Below, piece by piece: positions 50,149 through 59,948 of a DNA stretch of 64,000 nucleotides. Both the position numbers and the translations under genes were made by a program. This DNA is from a virus. The DNA is taken from IMG/VR virus record IMGVR_UViG_3300008012_000022, positions 1 through 64,000 of that record; one strand, given 5' to 3'. Position 1 is the stretch's first letter, and the number at the start of each line of letters is the position of its first letter. Below the pieces are notes generated by a model, which searched no databases, was not told the origin of the DNA, and saw nothing but the letters and a program-made list of their open reading frames with translations.

Positions 50149-51267
50149 TTACCAACTAAGTGCAATTCGCGCCCAACCGCTATCATTTCTAGACCCCCAT
50201 CCTGTGCAGACGTACATATAATCGTCGTCCCACACAACTTGTCGTCTTCTACCCGTCGAATTATAATTGGTAGGCACAGTAACTCCTGAACCGAGTTGAA
50301 TATACTCTTTGACAAATAACTCTCCTGAGTCCGTAATGGCACCACAAAGTTCATCGTTGCCATTCTCTACTGACAGAGAATTTTCTCTGAAATACGCGTC
50401 GTTATCGCCAGTGTTATGGTAATCTCGACCAGAATCTATATCGTTGATTCTGAGGTTGAGACTGCTTCGGAATACTCCTGATGAATGGTGCTCTAATTCT
50501 GGCGCGAAAGTATGAAGAGTGAAGAAATTGTTGTATCCTGATGCTTTGATACGATCACCTGATGACATCAAAATATCGTTTTCCATTTGGATTTCACCAG
50601 TAATATTCTCTTCGATACTGTGTATCAATGAGTCATTGCTATCCCTCATATCTCCGAGGAATCTAGCTACTCCACTGAATGTTCCAGTTCCACCAACATC
50701 TAAATTGTTATTTGCGACAATATCGTGTCCGCTTATGAATAATTCTCCACCTGTTATCCACAACGCATCATCTAAATAAGTTTGGTTCTGTAAAAATATA
50801 CCCCCATTGAAATACATAGCGAGAGTATCATCACCCATATCTTCACCGATGGTGAACAGACTATCTTTCAATACCATAGCTCCTGTATGAAGGATATTAA
50901 TGTAACTACCTATAGCTGTAGAATAATCGCCGCTTACATCGTTACTTACTCCACCAACAATTGTATTATTTTTGCCAGTTATCGTTGAATTGGAAGACGA
51001 TACGATGGTATTATCTATTCCTCCTACGACATTATTTATGCCGTTAAACATGTGAGAACGATCATCAGTTGTCACATTATTACTAGAATTCGGAGTATAA
51101 ACAGATCCCCCGTTTAGTCCGAGAGAACCTGTTACAGTAAAGTCTCCCGTTAAAGATTCTAACAGAATGACATTAAAGAAGTCCACACCTTGATCAGTAT
51201 GGATATTTCCCGAAGGAACGTTCAAGGCGTAAGGCGTATATTGCCGTGGGTCTATCTTATTTTTCAT
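50149..51267 (-). CDS. Virion fibre/adhesin with YadA-like head repeats
   Basis: 372 residues. NNVVGGIDNTIVSSSNSTIT and NNTIVGGVSNDVSGDYSTAI are head repeats of trimeric autotransporter type, suited to a trimeric beta-roll. The C-terminal part (RRRQVVWDDDYMYVCTGWGS) is a common phage fibre ending. It is a likely receptor-contact structure, read opposite to both forward operons around it. Confidence 0.72.
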   Translation of the reverse strand: MKNKIDPRQYTPYALNVPSGNIHTDQGVDFFNVILLESLTGDFTVTGSLGLNGGSVYTPNSSNNVTTDDRSHMFNGINNVVGGIDNTIVSSSNSTITGKNNTIVGGVSNDVSGDYSTAIGSYINILHTGAMVLKDSLFTIGEDMGDDTLAMYFNGGIFLQNQTYLDDALWITGGELFISGHDIVANNNLDVGGTGTFSGVARFLGDMRDSNDSLIHSIEENITGEIQMENDILMSSGDRIKASGYNNFFTLHTFAPELEHHSSGVFRSSLNLRINDIDSGRDYHNTGDNDAYFRENSLSVENGNDELCGAITDSGELFVKEYIQLGSGVTVPTNYNSTGRRRQVVWDDDYMYVCTGWGSRNDSGWARIALSW

Positions 51268-51314
51268 TGATAAATTGTGGGGCGTTCCCTATGATTGAAA
51301 AAGTATTCACTGAT

Positions 51315-51842
51315 ATGAGTTACACTATTTATAAGCCAAATTCCAAATCAACAGGAGGATTAGCCTCTTTCCGTGTATCGAAGTCCGAAAAAGGAGATGA
51401 TACCGTTGCCCAATTATTTGTAGAATTCGTTCCACAAGAGTCGTGGGATTCGAAAAGTCGAACAGGAAAGTTCAGTAAAACCACCAAAAAATGCGTGATG
51501 TTTAATGTTTCTGAGGCTGGCGAGATGATTGCCTGCCTGAAAAACGGTTATCCATGGCAAACTTATCACAAATCTGAATCATCTGACACTCAAATTACTT
51601 TCGGACCATGGGCTAAGGACCATGAAGTAGGAAAAAAAGGAAATAATGGTTATTGGAGCGGCAAAAAAAATGATTGGGTGCTATCAGTTTATACCAACGG
51701 AGAGCGTAGTGGTATCACAGCGTCGGCTGGTGAAGCAGAAGTACTTCTGCGATTACTGGAGAAGTTTGTAGACACAGCATTGCTCTGTAATGCAGCGAAT
51801 CATAAGCGCCGATTTGAAGAATCACAAAAGAATAAAGACTAA
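51315..51842 (+). CDS. Conserved phage protein (YTIYKPNSK family)
   Basis: 175 residues from the ATG at 51315, beginning MSYTIYKPNSKSTGG as related phage proteins do; an ATG at 51291 is an alternative. QESWDSKSRTGKFSKTTKKC, FNVSEAGEMIACLKNGY and ITFGPWAKDH are further shared features. The family is common in aquatic phages; a single-stranded DNA or RNA binding role has been suspected but I cannot show it. One-base overlap with the MazG gene. Confidence 0.68.
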   Translation: MSYTIYKPNSKSTGGLASFRVSKSEKGDDTVAQLFVEFVPQESWDSKSRTGKFSKTTKKCVMFNVSEAGEMIACLKNGYPWQTYHKSESSDTQITFGPWAKDHEVGKKGNNGYWSGKKNDWVLSVYTNGERSGITASAGEAEVLLRLLEKFVDTALLCNAANHKRRFEESQKNKD

Positions 51843-52147
51843 TGGGAGAGAAATCTATATTTGACCTGATTGCGTTGTGGCATCATGATCGAAATTTAAT
51901 TGAAGGTGCAACGGATAAAGACCAGTTTGCAAAACTTATTCAGGAAGCTGGAGAATTGTCAGTAAGTATCTGTAAGCAACGATCACCGAAAGATGATATT
52001 GGTGATATGATTGTGGTTCTAACCAACATTGCCGAACGACACGGACTCACTATAGAAGAATGCGCCGAACATGCTTATAACGAAATTAAAGATCGTCGTG
52101 GTAAGATGGTTGATGGAGTGTTTATCAAGGAAGATTGTGACGATTGA
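51842..52147 (+). CDS. MazG-like nucleotide pyrophosphohydrolase
   Basis: 101 residues. QEAGELSVSI (about 35-44) and DDIGDMIVVLTNIAERHGLT carry the EExxE ... ExxD-type metal ligands of MazG, and IKDRRGKMVDGVFIKE is the usual C-terminal signature. It hydrolyses NTPs, dNTPs or alarmones and may free dNMPs or reset the stringent response. Confidence 0.83.
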   Translation: MGEKSIFDLIALWHHDRNLIEGATDKDQFAKLIQEAGELSVSICKQRSPKDDIGDMIVVLTNIAERHGLTIEECAEHAYNEIKDRRGKMVDGVFIKEDCDD

Positions 52148-52203
52148 ACCGCAACATTTGTAACAGTTAACGGTGGGTTAGCTGGAGCTAGTTTATTTAA
52201 GTA

Positions 52204-52404
52204 ATGAAAGTGGGTGATATAATATCACATGACAGATTGGGTCGTGGGGTTGTAACTAAATTGTTTATAGGTAAAGGTAATAAAAAAGGAACAGATGAAA
52301 TAATTGATTGTCACATGATGAAAGTTAAATACGATTCAGATGGACAAATAAGAAGTTGTTTTCAAAATTGTTCTTTGGTTACGAAATTGCGTAGTGAAAA
52401 TTAA
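52204..52404 (+). CDS. Small SH3/CarD-like protein (66 aa)
   Basis: 66 residues. MKVGDIISHDRLGRGVVTKL resembles the Tudor/SH3 start of CarD- or DUF3553-type proteins, which bind RNA polymerase or nucleic acids. The remainder has few features. It abuts the large glycosyltransferase gene with a one-base overlap. Confidence 0.58.
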   Translation: MKVGDIISHDRLGRGVVTKLFIGKGNKKGTDEIIDCHMMKVKYDSDGQIRSCFQNCSLVTKLRSEN

Positions 52405-54287
52405 TGAAAATCCTATTCGTTTCCAACTTTTCTAAAGCTGTTACAGGGTTTGGAAAGAACATGAAGAATGTCCTTCGGGCACTTCATGAAGATCCGCGCT
52501 TCGAAGTAGTTGAAGCGGCGAACGGCTGTCTATATGGTGCCGATTTGAGGACACCATGGAAAAGCTATGGCACATTTCCATCTAATCCATCTGTGCGCCA
52601 AAAGATTGAGGCTAACCCTCATGAAAAACGGATGGCAGAGTATGGCAACCATACTATTGACGATATTGTTTACGCTGAGAAACCTGATATCATCGTCGGT
52701 ATCGAAGATATTTGGGCGTTCGATTGGGCCAAAAGGAAGTGGTTTAACGAAATACCTGTAGTTATCTGGACAACTCTTGATTCTTCACCTGTTTTACAGC
52801 AAGCGTATGATTTAGCGCCGAAGGTTGATAAATTTTTGGTGTGGGCATCCTTCGCAGAGAAGGAGATGAAAAAGAATGGAGTAGATAATGTTGAAACTAT
52901 ACACGGAGCTATTGATCTGTCACATTTCCATCCTTTGGAAGACGAAAAGCGCCAAAAATTACGAGAGCGTCATGGAATTGATGACTTTCTGGTGGGTTTT
53001 GTTTTTAAAAACCAGCTACGCAAGTCTGTCCCTAATCTACTGGAAGGTTTTAAACAATTTCAAGAAAAGAATCCTAACGCGAAACTGTTACTACATACCG
53101 ATTGGGTGGTAAGTGATAACACGTGGGACATTCCGCGCTATATCAAAGAGAAAGGTTTACACCCTGCTTCTGTATTAGCCACATATTTATGTGAAGGTTG
53201 TAAGCGTTACCAGTTGCTTCCATATACAGGGGAGAAGATTCGTTGTTCATGTTGTGGCGGCGAAGATACTCTTGTCACAAAGTCGAACATGTTTGGTGTC
53301 ACCGAACATGAACTGAACGAGATTTATAATATGATGGATGTATATTGTCATCCATTTACATCAGGTGGGCAAGAGCTACCTGTTCAAGAGGCTAAAGCTG
53401 CGGGTTTAACGACCTTAGTAACTGAATATAGTTGCGGCACAGACTGTTGCTATGAGAACATGGGAGGTCTACCGCTGAAATGGGTAGAATATAGAGAACC
53501 ATATACTCAGTTCATCAAAGCTACTACACTTCCAGAGTCTATTTGTGAACAGCTACAGAGAGTCAAAGATTTTACCGAAGAAGAGAAACAGATTATGAAA
53601 AATCGTTCTCTCAATTGGGTCGGACTTAACTTTTCTGTAAAAAGAACAGTTGAAAAGTTAACGTCCATCTTTGAAGAGTTTGGTAAATGCGAGTGGGATT
53701 TTAATCGTGAGGATAAATATTATGATTCAGACTTTGAACCAGATTCGGCGCTCCACGATACTGAATGGGTCCAATCTTTATACAAAGGAATTTTCGATAA
53801 GGATTTTGATGATTCACACGTAGAGGTTAAAGAAAGTCTACAAGTTATTCAACGCGAAGGTAGAGACAAGCTACATGAATATTTAAAAGCTGCGGCTAGA
53901 CAAAAGAATGCTGAAAAGAAAGGGCGCGAAACTTCTCTAGAGGATCTGTTAGATGGTAAGAAGCAAGACAGAATTGCAGTTGTTCTACCAGAATCCGCTG
54001 GAGATGTATTAATGTGTAATTCGCTACTATCGAATTTGAAGAAACTATACCCAAAGAAGGATATTTACTTTTTCACAAACCCTATGTTTTTTCCCATGGT
54101 AAATGCTAATCCAGCAATACACAAATTGATTCCTTATAAAGAAGGACTTGATAATCTTCTATTATTAGAGGGTCAAGGCAAGCATAGTGGCTACTTTGAT
54201 ATGGCATTTTTGCCACATGTAGGTTGCCAAAGAATACTAAATTATTTACATAATGGAAAACAACAACACCAATTCAGTCTCCGCTAA
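52404..54287 (+). CDS. GT-B glycosyltransferase fused to the first half of a GT9 heptosyltransferase domain
   Basis: 627 residues. Residues 1-440 form a GT4-type enzyme (MKILFVSNFSKAVTGFGKNM; FVFKNQLRKSVPNLLEGF; TSGGQELPVQEAKAAGLTTL) with a CEGC ... CSCC zinc insertion. From about 530 a second domain begins RIAVVLPESAGDVLMCNSLL, the first strand of GT9 heptosyltransferases, and breaks off after ILNYLHNGK; the last residues QQHQFSLR are off-pattern. The rest of GT9 is in the gene at 54741. A two-gene insertion separates them. Confidence 0.82.
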   Translation: MKILFVSNFSKAVTGFGKNMKNVLRALHEDPRFEVVEAANGCLYGADLRTPWKSYGTFPSNPSVRQKIEANPHEKRMAEYGNHTIDDIVYAEKPDIIVGIEDIWAFDWAKRKWFNEIPVVIWTTLDSSPVLQQAYDLAPKVDKFLVWASFAEKEMKKNGVDNVETIHGAIDLSHFHPLEDEKRQKLRERHGIDDFLVGFVFKNQLRKSVPNLLEGFKQFQEKNPNAKLLLHTDWVVSDNTWDIPRYIKEKGLHPASVLATYLCEGCKRYQLLPYTGEKIRCSCCGGEDTLVTKSNMFGVTEHELNEIYNMMDVYCHPFTSGGQELPVQEAKAAGLTTLVTEYSCGTDCCYENMGGLPLKWVEYREPYTQFIKATTLPESICEQLQRVKDFTEEEKQIMKNRSLNWVGLNFSVKRTVEKLTSIFEEFGKCEWDFNREDKYYDSDFEPDSALHDTEWVQSLYKGIFDKDFDDSHVEVKESLQVIQREGRDKLHEYLKAAARQKNAEKKGRETSLEDLLDGKKQDRIAVVLPESAGDVLMCNSLLSNLKKLYPKKDIYFFTNPMFFPMVNANPAIHKLIPYKEGLDNLLLLEGQGKHSGYFDMAFLPHVGCQRILNYLHNGKQQHQFSLR

Positions 54288-54444
54288 GGTTCTACAAGAA
54301 GCATTAACCGTGGCTAAAAATCGTGGCGAAGGGGTAAACTGGTCTGCTTTTGAGCGCCGAATTCTCAACGCACTTGAGGAAGAACATGGCATCAAGTTTC
54401 GTAATGAACGATTGGCACGTAAAACTATAGAGGCTACTAGATAA
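54253..54444 (+). CDS. Small protein of the inserted pair (63 aa)
   Basis: 63 residues starting MENNNTNSVSAKVLQEALTV. Predicted helical, with WSAFERRILNALEEEHGIK. It overlaps the end of the broken GT9 gene by 35 bases, so the insertion point lies near 54250. No homing nuclease motif. Possibly DNA-binding; unknown. Confidence 0.58.
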   Translation: MENNNTNSVSAKVLQEALTVAKNRGEGVNWSAFERRILNALEEEHGIKFRNERLARKTIEATR

Positions 54445-54447
54445 AGT

Positions 54448-54744
54448 ATGGACTTAAATGATCTAAACGATTTTTATCAAAGTATTAATAGAGATCCGTT
54501 GTATTTGATTAGCGACTCTATTATAATCGACAATAAAAAATCTGAACATTTTGGGAAAAGAGCTATAGAGATACGACATCCTAACGGACTTGAAGTTACA
54601 TTAAAGGTTGGGGATAAAATTGATTGGCCCTCAACCCTTAGCGACGAAGAAGAGACTAAAACGATCGTCGCAATCGAACATCTACGTCAATGTAGTTATA
54701 CCCTTAGAGATAATAAAGATAGAATTTGGGCAGTAATAGAATGA
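54448..54744 (+). CDS. Second protein of the inserted pair (98 aa)
   Basis: 98 residues. MDLNDLNDFYQSINRDPLYL, then strands IEIRHPNGLEVTLKVGDKID and SYTLRDNKDRIWAVIE. The stop overlaps the ATG of the GT9 C-terminal gene (ATGA). Together with the previous gene it interrupts GT9. No family recognised. Confidence 0.58.
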   Translation: MDLNDLNDFYQSINRDPLYLISDSIIIDNKKSEHFGKRAIEIRHPNGLEVTLKVGDKIDWPSTLSDEEETKTIVAIEHLRQCSYTLRDNKDRIWAVIE

Positions 54745-55874
54745 GCCATTTAGTAGAACTATACGCAAAAGATCTCGGTGTTAAGATAGGTGATCCTGTC
54801 TTACATCCACATTATTATCCAGTTCCTTATGAGAAGTATATTACTATACATACTTCTGACAAGGTTCCAGCAAAGAACTATAGCTATTGGAATACAGTGG
54901 TCAAGATCCTACGCAAATCATTAGGCGACATCAAGATTGTTCAGGTCGGCACCGAAGTTGACCCACCAATTGAAGATGTTGATTGCTTCTATAATAAAAC
55001 GACTTTTAATCAGAGTATGTTTATTCTTCAGCACTCGCTATGTCATGTAGGAATCGATTCGGTTCCTGTTCATCTAGCGGCAGCATTGGAGACACCAACC
55101 GTAACAGTATACGGACATACATACTCGACCACCTGTGATACCTCATGGGTGAATACAAAGCTTAGGCATATCCAACTGAATCCAAAGCGCGAAAAAGGTG
55201 AATGTCCATCATTCTCTCTGAGCGAACACCCTAAAACCGTTGATAGGATTTTACCTGAAAAAATTGCAGAGGCAGTTTTTAAGCAGTTGGGTATGTCCAA
55301 ATTTCAATCAGAAAAAACAGTTCATGTTGGGAGAAACTTCTTACATAAAACGATTGACGTAGTGCCAACCAATGAATTCTGTAATCTACCGAAGGTTAAT
55401 GATGCTGTGGTCAGACTTCGTATGGATCTAAATCATAGCGAAGTGGATATGCACACCATTCTTCAAGGTAGTCCTAACAGTTTTGAAGTAGTAACTAACC
55501 AGCCTATCAATACGCAACTTCTTGAAATGCGTAAACCACAAATTGAAAAGGTTGTTTACACGACAGATGAATTTGACGAACCATTCCTTGAATACCTTCG
55601 GAATTCAAATATTAAATTTGAACTGAATTCGACAAACCCCAAAAAGCTTGCCGAACAACGCAATAAGTTTTTTCACTTCGATATTGTTCTTGAAGTTCCT
55701 CCAGAAATCCCATCGAAGGTTAAAAAAGATGTGTTAAAGAAAAATGTTCAGTTTGATACGGGGAAAATATACCTCATAGGAGATAAAAGAGTCGTCACAT
55801 TAGCAAAAAGTTACGATTCTGATGAATTTTGGCTTGACGCAGAGTATTTTAGGTTCTATACTAACACAAATTAA
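54741..55874 (+). CDS. C-terminal half of the GT9 heptosyltransferase plus extra domain
   Basis: 377 residues from the ATG at 54741. MSHLVELYAKDLGVKIG continues the GT9 sequence, and CHVGIDSVPVHLAAALETPT then VTVYGHTYS (about 103-132) is the donor-binding signature of heptosyltransferases. After about residue 190 comes an unrelated domain of 180 residues with no known motif. The GT9 enzyme may be rebuilt from two chains or be dead. Confidence 0.8.
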   Translation: MSHLVELYAKDLGVKIGDPVLHPHYYPVPYEKYITIHTSDKVPAKNYSYWNTVVKILRKSLGDIKIVQVGTEVDPPIEDVDCFYNKTTFNQSMFILQHSLCHVGIDSVPVHLAAALETPTVTVYGHTYSTTCDTSWVNTKLRHIQLNPKREKGECPSFSLSEHPKTVDRILPEKIAEAVFKQLGMSKFQSEKTVHVGRNFLHKTIDVVPTNEFCNLPKVNDAVVRLRMDLNHSEVDMHTILQGSPNSFEVVTNQPINTQLLEMRKPQIEKVVYTTDEFDEPFLEYLRNSNIKFELNSTNPKKLAEQRNKFFHFDIVLEVPPEIPSKVKKDVLKKNVQFDTGKIYLIGDKRVVTLAKSYDSDEFWLDAEYFRFYTNTN

Positions 55875-55879
55875 GAATT

Positions 55880-56674
55880 ATGAGTACAACTAAGAAAGCT
55901 CCAACTAAGAAAGCTTCAACGAAAAAAGCACAACCGCTTCTCAAACGAGATAGTAATGGTTTGTTAGAAGGAGTTGAATACAAATTTGACGATGATGGAT
56001 TTATTGATTGGAGGGCAATGGTATCGCCTGATATGGTCTATCCTAATAAGGACTGGTTCGCGGCTCATAATAAGCCTGTGCCACCTGAGACTCCAGAAGA
56101 ACTAGCCAAACTAAAAGATAATCAGTTAGTTATTAAATTGGGTGGGTTGAAAAAATTGCTCCGACTTCGCGGCTATGATCGTGTTGAATTCGATATCAAC
56201 AATGTCGCAGAAGGACACGTAGTAGCTAGTGCATGGATCTCATTCGCGCCGAACTACGAAACTAATGGTGAGAAAGTCCACTACAACGAGGTAGCCAACG
56301 CACGAGACGACAACACAGATAGCTTCGGAGAGAAATATTTGGAAACATTCGCGGCTAACCGTGCATTTGCACGGTGCATCCGTAACTTTCTGAACATCAA
56401 CATCGTCTCTAAAGAGGAAATGGACCAGTCTAGTGGTAAGTCGCCATCATCATCGAGCAGTAATAATGATGCGCCTGCTTCATCAGGATTCACGCCTCAA
56501 GATTCCCTCAAGAATAAGGCTAACGAAAAAGGTTTTAACACCTTTCCTAAATTCCTACAAAGACTTCGCGACCTATGGGAAGAAGGAACCTACAAAAACG
56601 CAGAAGCTAAGAATTGGAAAGGTTTCAAAGATGTTCCTGCTAAAGATGCACGGACCCTTATCACCTTAATCTAA
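55880..56674 (+). CDS. Probable single-strand annealing protein (Rad52/RecT-like)
   Basis: 264 residues. A Lys-rich start (TTKKAPTKKASTKKAQ), a core with LLRLRGYDRVEFDINNV and FAANRAFARCIRNFLNINI, then a Ser-rich linker and a C-terminal helical domain WEEGTYKNAEAKNWKGFKDV. The core with A-x-NRAxxR-x-LR resembles phage annealing proteins of the Rad52 or RecT type. It would pair single strands in phage recombination. The family call is tentative. Confidence 0.6.
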   Translation: MSTTKKAPTKKASTKKAQPLLKRDSNGLLEGVEYKFDDDGFIDWRAMVSPDMVYPNKDWFAAHNKPVPPETPEELAKLKDNQLVIKLGGLKKLLRLRGYDRVEFDINNVAEGHVVASAWISFAPNYETNGEKVHYNEVANARDDNTDSFGEKYLETFAANRAFARCIRNFLNINIVSKEEMDQSSGKSPSSSSSNNDAPASSGFTPQDSLKNKANEKGFNTFPKFLQRLRDLWEEGTYKNAEAKNWKGFKDVPAKDARTLITLI

Positions 56675-59235
56675 AGGTTCTTAGAGTAAGCGTTCGCATA
56701 GTTAGGTTCCGAATTCACAATAGTAGATCCAACAATGGCACGAGACGATCCTAAATAGTCTCGTGCTATTGATTTATCTATTACAATAAATTTACGTGAA
56801 TCATATCCAATTGTTGTTGTAATACCTCCTTGAGCATTGATGCCCACAGAGATAGAACTAACACCCGTCTCTATATCAAAATCTGTACGCAATGGCCCAC
56901 GCTCATATCTTACTGTTGAACTGATTAATGGGCACGGTGTGGGAGGATTAAGTGTGCCAAAGTTTTCTAAAAATAGTTTTGCTTCAACAATACCCATGCT
57001 CATTACATCAAGAGATCGTTTGTAAAAACAGCTTTCTTGCGACTTTAAGTTTCGAATAAATTTAGGAGATCCTTTATCATGCATTGGGCTTTCTGTTGAC
57101 TCAGACCCACCTGTATTATCCGACTTAGTTTTGAAAAAGGGAACGAGTATATAATCATACTTTTTCTTTACAGCTTCTTGTAAAAGCTGTTCCATACTTC
57201 GTTCTAAAGACTGCATCATAGGACGGAAATCTTTAGTTCCCATCACAATGAATCCATGTTGAACACCAATACGTGATGGTATTGGGTGCTGAATCACTTC
57301 AAGATTCGTGCCAATATATCTAGCTGTATTAACAGGCATATTTGCAACATCACCCCCTACCGCTATTTTCTGAACAGCTATCATATGGTAATTGCTGCCC
57401 AAAATATTTGTATTAGCTCCACTTACAACAGGATTAAAACCAACTGGATTATCATCGATATCTAAATTGTCACCAACGTCATCAGCAGCACGTATTACGT
57501 TATTGACAGCAGGATCTTTTCGTACATTAGTATCGTCTGCCAATTCTTTGATCGTAATATTTGTTCTATGTTTCGCACGACGTAATATGCGAACTAAAAA
57601 ATCTAACTCAGGAATTTCTGAAATGAAAGCATCGGCTGGAGCGGCGAAAATTTGAACTTGTTGACCTCGTTTGGTAACTGAATTATATACTCTTGCCTCT
57701 GCCTCTTTTTGATTCATCGCATCGGATATATAAATTCCGCCAAATAGTTTAACGAAGTCTTCCATGTAAGGAATGTAATCATCCAACGGATCAATTACTA
57801 TGCCTCGTGTACTCACGCCTCCCCTCGGCGTATGTAAACTAGTTATTTCAACTGCTGTTATACCATCGTTCTTTATGTCAAATAAACCAGTAGAAGATCC
57901 AGCATCTATTGCGTCATCCCAAAAGTTTTTTATACGAGGATTGTTTTGACCTTCTGGTCTAAATAGTGTTGAGCTACCTACTTCGAAATCTCTATGGAAA
58001 CCTGTTAATACATCATTTCCCTCTCCATATAATTCTCCCCAATTTGCAGCATCAGATCCTTCATAGATCATTGTCCCATAAATATAGTAAGAAATTATTT
58101 TAGGCGAAATGCCTAATAATAGTAATGGAAGAAACTTATTTATATAACTCAACTCTTCTTCTGACAGTTTAGTTAAGTAGGTATCATTTAGACGGTATAA
58201 TTTATCTGTTCTTAAACGGGGTTCACTATCATTTTCCCCACCCGCCTCTTGATCTCTTTGATTAAGATCTCCTTTCAATACAACATGAGTAGCTTCAATC
58301 CCTTTGATAGATTGTGAGAATTGAATCTGAGAAGCACACGGCTCATTAAAATCTCCATGTTTGGCAGATATGTTAGCATTAATTTGTGCTACATCAGCAT
58401 TCGTCAAAATTTTAATTTGCTGAGTCATAGGATCAACATACCACGTCATTCCTATTTTACTAAGAACAGATGTTAATACGTCCCTCAGTGTTCCAGTGTC
58501 ACTAAATAATACATTGTTATCTTCTAAATATTTGGCGCTATCATCCTTGAACGACATACCGAGTTGAATCGTTAAGTCACGCAAGTCTGTAAGATAGTAT
58601 CCATATTCAACACTAACTTGTGATGGATCACCAAATCTCCAATTCACTGGAGGTTTCGTTGATATATCTTTTTGCCAAATCCCTTTATCGAATTTTAGAT
58701 AACCTGCGTCAGGTTCAAAGTTATAGTCTCGTGTGATAGGTGTTACATCTACATCATTAATTGTAGCTCGTGCAAAACCCATAAGGTTAATGCCGTTTTG
58801 AGAACGTTGTATTCGTGGGTAAACAGGAAGGTCCATATCTGGATGCCTGTGAGTTTGCCAATATTTTTCGGCTACAAAATAAGAACGAAAAGTCCAATAC
58901 AAATCTTCGTTTAATTCAGACTTGTGTGTACTATGTTCCCCATACAGAATAATTAATTCTTTATCAAGAATCTGATGCGTGTGTTCAACCAATTCAACTT
59001 GAAGATATTTGTAATTGTGTTTAACCTGAGTAACCTCCACTACATCCATAGCAAGACCAAAGGGAGGTAAATTAATAGTAGTATCAAACTCAGGAATTTG
59101 ATAATTCTGATTTTCATTTACCACTACAATTGTAGCTGTAGACGCTTGACTTGATGGTTGAAAATTGTAATCAATACTTACAATCTTACCACCAAACAAT
59201 TGCCCCAAATTCTTTTTTGCTAATACATCTGCCAT
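56671..59235 (-). CDS. Large tail hub/baseplate-like virion protein
   Basis: 854 residues. N-terminal strands with FGGKIVSIDYNF and a central LTDLRDLTIQLGMSFKDDSA, TLRDVLTSVLSKIGMTWYVD with QQIKILTN resemble tail-hub proteins of the gpD/gp27 kind. Rest acidic, beta-rich. Last gene of a five-gene virion run; convergent with the annealing protein gene, overlapping by 4 bases. Confidence 0.65.
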   Translation of the reverse strand: MADVLAKKNLGQLFGGKIVSIDYNFQPSSQASTATIVVVNENQNYQIPEFDTTINLPPFGLAMDVVEVTQVKHNYKYLQVELVEHTHQILDKELIILYGEHSTHKSELNEDLYWTFRSYFVAEKYWQTHRHPDMDLPVYPRIQRSQNGINLMGFARATINDVDVTPITRDYNFEPDAGYLKFDKGIWQKDISTKPPVNWRFGDPSQVSVEYGYYLTDLRDLTIQLGMSFKDDSAKYLEDNNVLFSDTGTLRDVLTSVLSKIGMTWYVDPMTQQIKILTNADVAQINANISAKHGDFNEPCASQIQFSQSIKGIEATHVVLKGDLNQRDQEAGGENDSEPRLRTDKLYRLNDTYLTKLSEEELSYINKFLPLLLLGISPKIISYYIYGTMIYEGSDAANWGELYGEGNDVLTGFHRDFEVGSSTLFRPEGQNNPRIKNFWDDAIDAGSSTGLFDIKNDGITAVEITSLHTPRGGVSTRGIVIDPLDDYIPYMEDFVKLFGGIYISDAMNQKEAEARVYNSVTKRGQQVQIFAAPADAFISEIPELDFLVRILRRAKHRTNITIKELADDTNVRKDPAVNNVIRAADDVGDNLDIDDNPVGFNPVVSGANTNILGSNYHMIAVQKIAVGGDVANMPVNTARYIGTNLEVIQHPIPSRIGVQHGFIVMGTKDFRPMMQSLERSMEQLLQEAVKKKYDYILVPFFKTKSDNTGGSESTESPMHDKGSPKFIRNLKSQESCFYKRSLDVMSMGIVEAKLFLENFGTLNPPTPCPLISSTVRYERGPLRTDFDIETGVSSISVGINAQGGITTTIGYDSRKFIVIDKSIARDYLGSSRAIVGSTIVNSEPNYANAYSKNL

Positions 59236-59948
59236 TATAAAACGAAAACTTGTTTTTCATGTGGGAACACTTGCTCAATACAAGGTTCTAATCCCGTCTC
59301 AATGTTAGTTACTACACTTCCTAATTGTAGAAACTCTTCATCTGTTAATCTAATTCCATTCAAGTATGCCACAAACCCATTTCTATTATATGTTGTGGCG
59401 GTAATGTCATAAACTCCACTGTTATAAACATGTGGTCGATACGGCATAGAAAATAATATTCCTGTTATCCCATCTTCTGGATCAGTCCATTCCCATGTTC
59501 CATCCTCTTGAATAAAGAAAGATTCGCCACTTCCATGCACTAATTTCTGTCCGTTCAGAAATACTTGTTCATTGTTATCTAAATCTGCCACACCAGAAAA
59601 TCCAGAAATCACCTCTGCGTGAACATCATCCTCATAGAAGAAACGCCCCGAATCTGAAACCCAATCGTAAGTCAAATTACCATCTGTTGGCAGAAGATAT
59701 GCTTCACCTGTAGAATTTTTCAGTTGATATCCACTGAGAAAAATCTCGCCCGTATTATCATAGAAGGTCCGTAGCCCCGAAATTGTTACGATAGGTTGTG
59801 TCTCATGCAACACATCACCGTTCACCGCAATTTCAAGACGCATAGTTTCCACAGACGGAATTGAACCTTGCTCAGAGAATATGCTTCCCTGTTGATGGTA
59901 ATTTTCGCCGCTAAAATATTCGCCTGTATTGAGAATGATCTCTATCAT
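59235..59948 (-). CDS. Virion protein with GE-xFLxG repeats
   Basis: 237 residues. Repeats GEIFLSGYQLKNSTGEAYLL and EQVFLNGQKLVHGSGESFFI, then VAYLNGIRLT, each a short strand-turn-strand of the kind found in fibre or neck proteins. It overlaps the next gene by one base. Structural role inferred. Confidence 0.62.
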   Translation of the reverse strand: MIEIILNTGEYFSGENYHQQGSIFSEQGSIPSVETMRLEIAVNGDVLHETQPIVTISGLRTFYDNTGEIFLSGYQLKNSTGEAYLLPTDGNLTYDWVSDSGRFFYEDDVHAEVISGFSGVADLDNNEQVFLNGQKLVHGSGESFFIQEDGTWEWTDPEDGITGILFSMPYRPHVYNSGVYDITATTYNRNGFVAYLNGIRLTDEEFLQLGSVVTNIETGLEPCIEQVFPHEKQVFVL

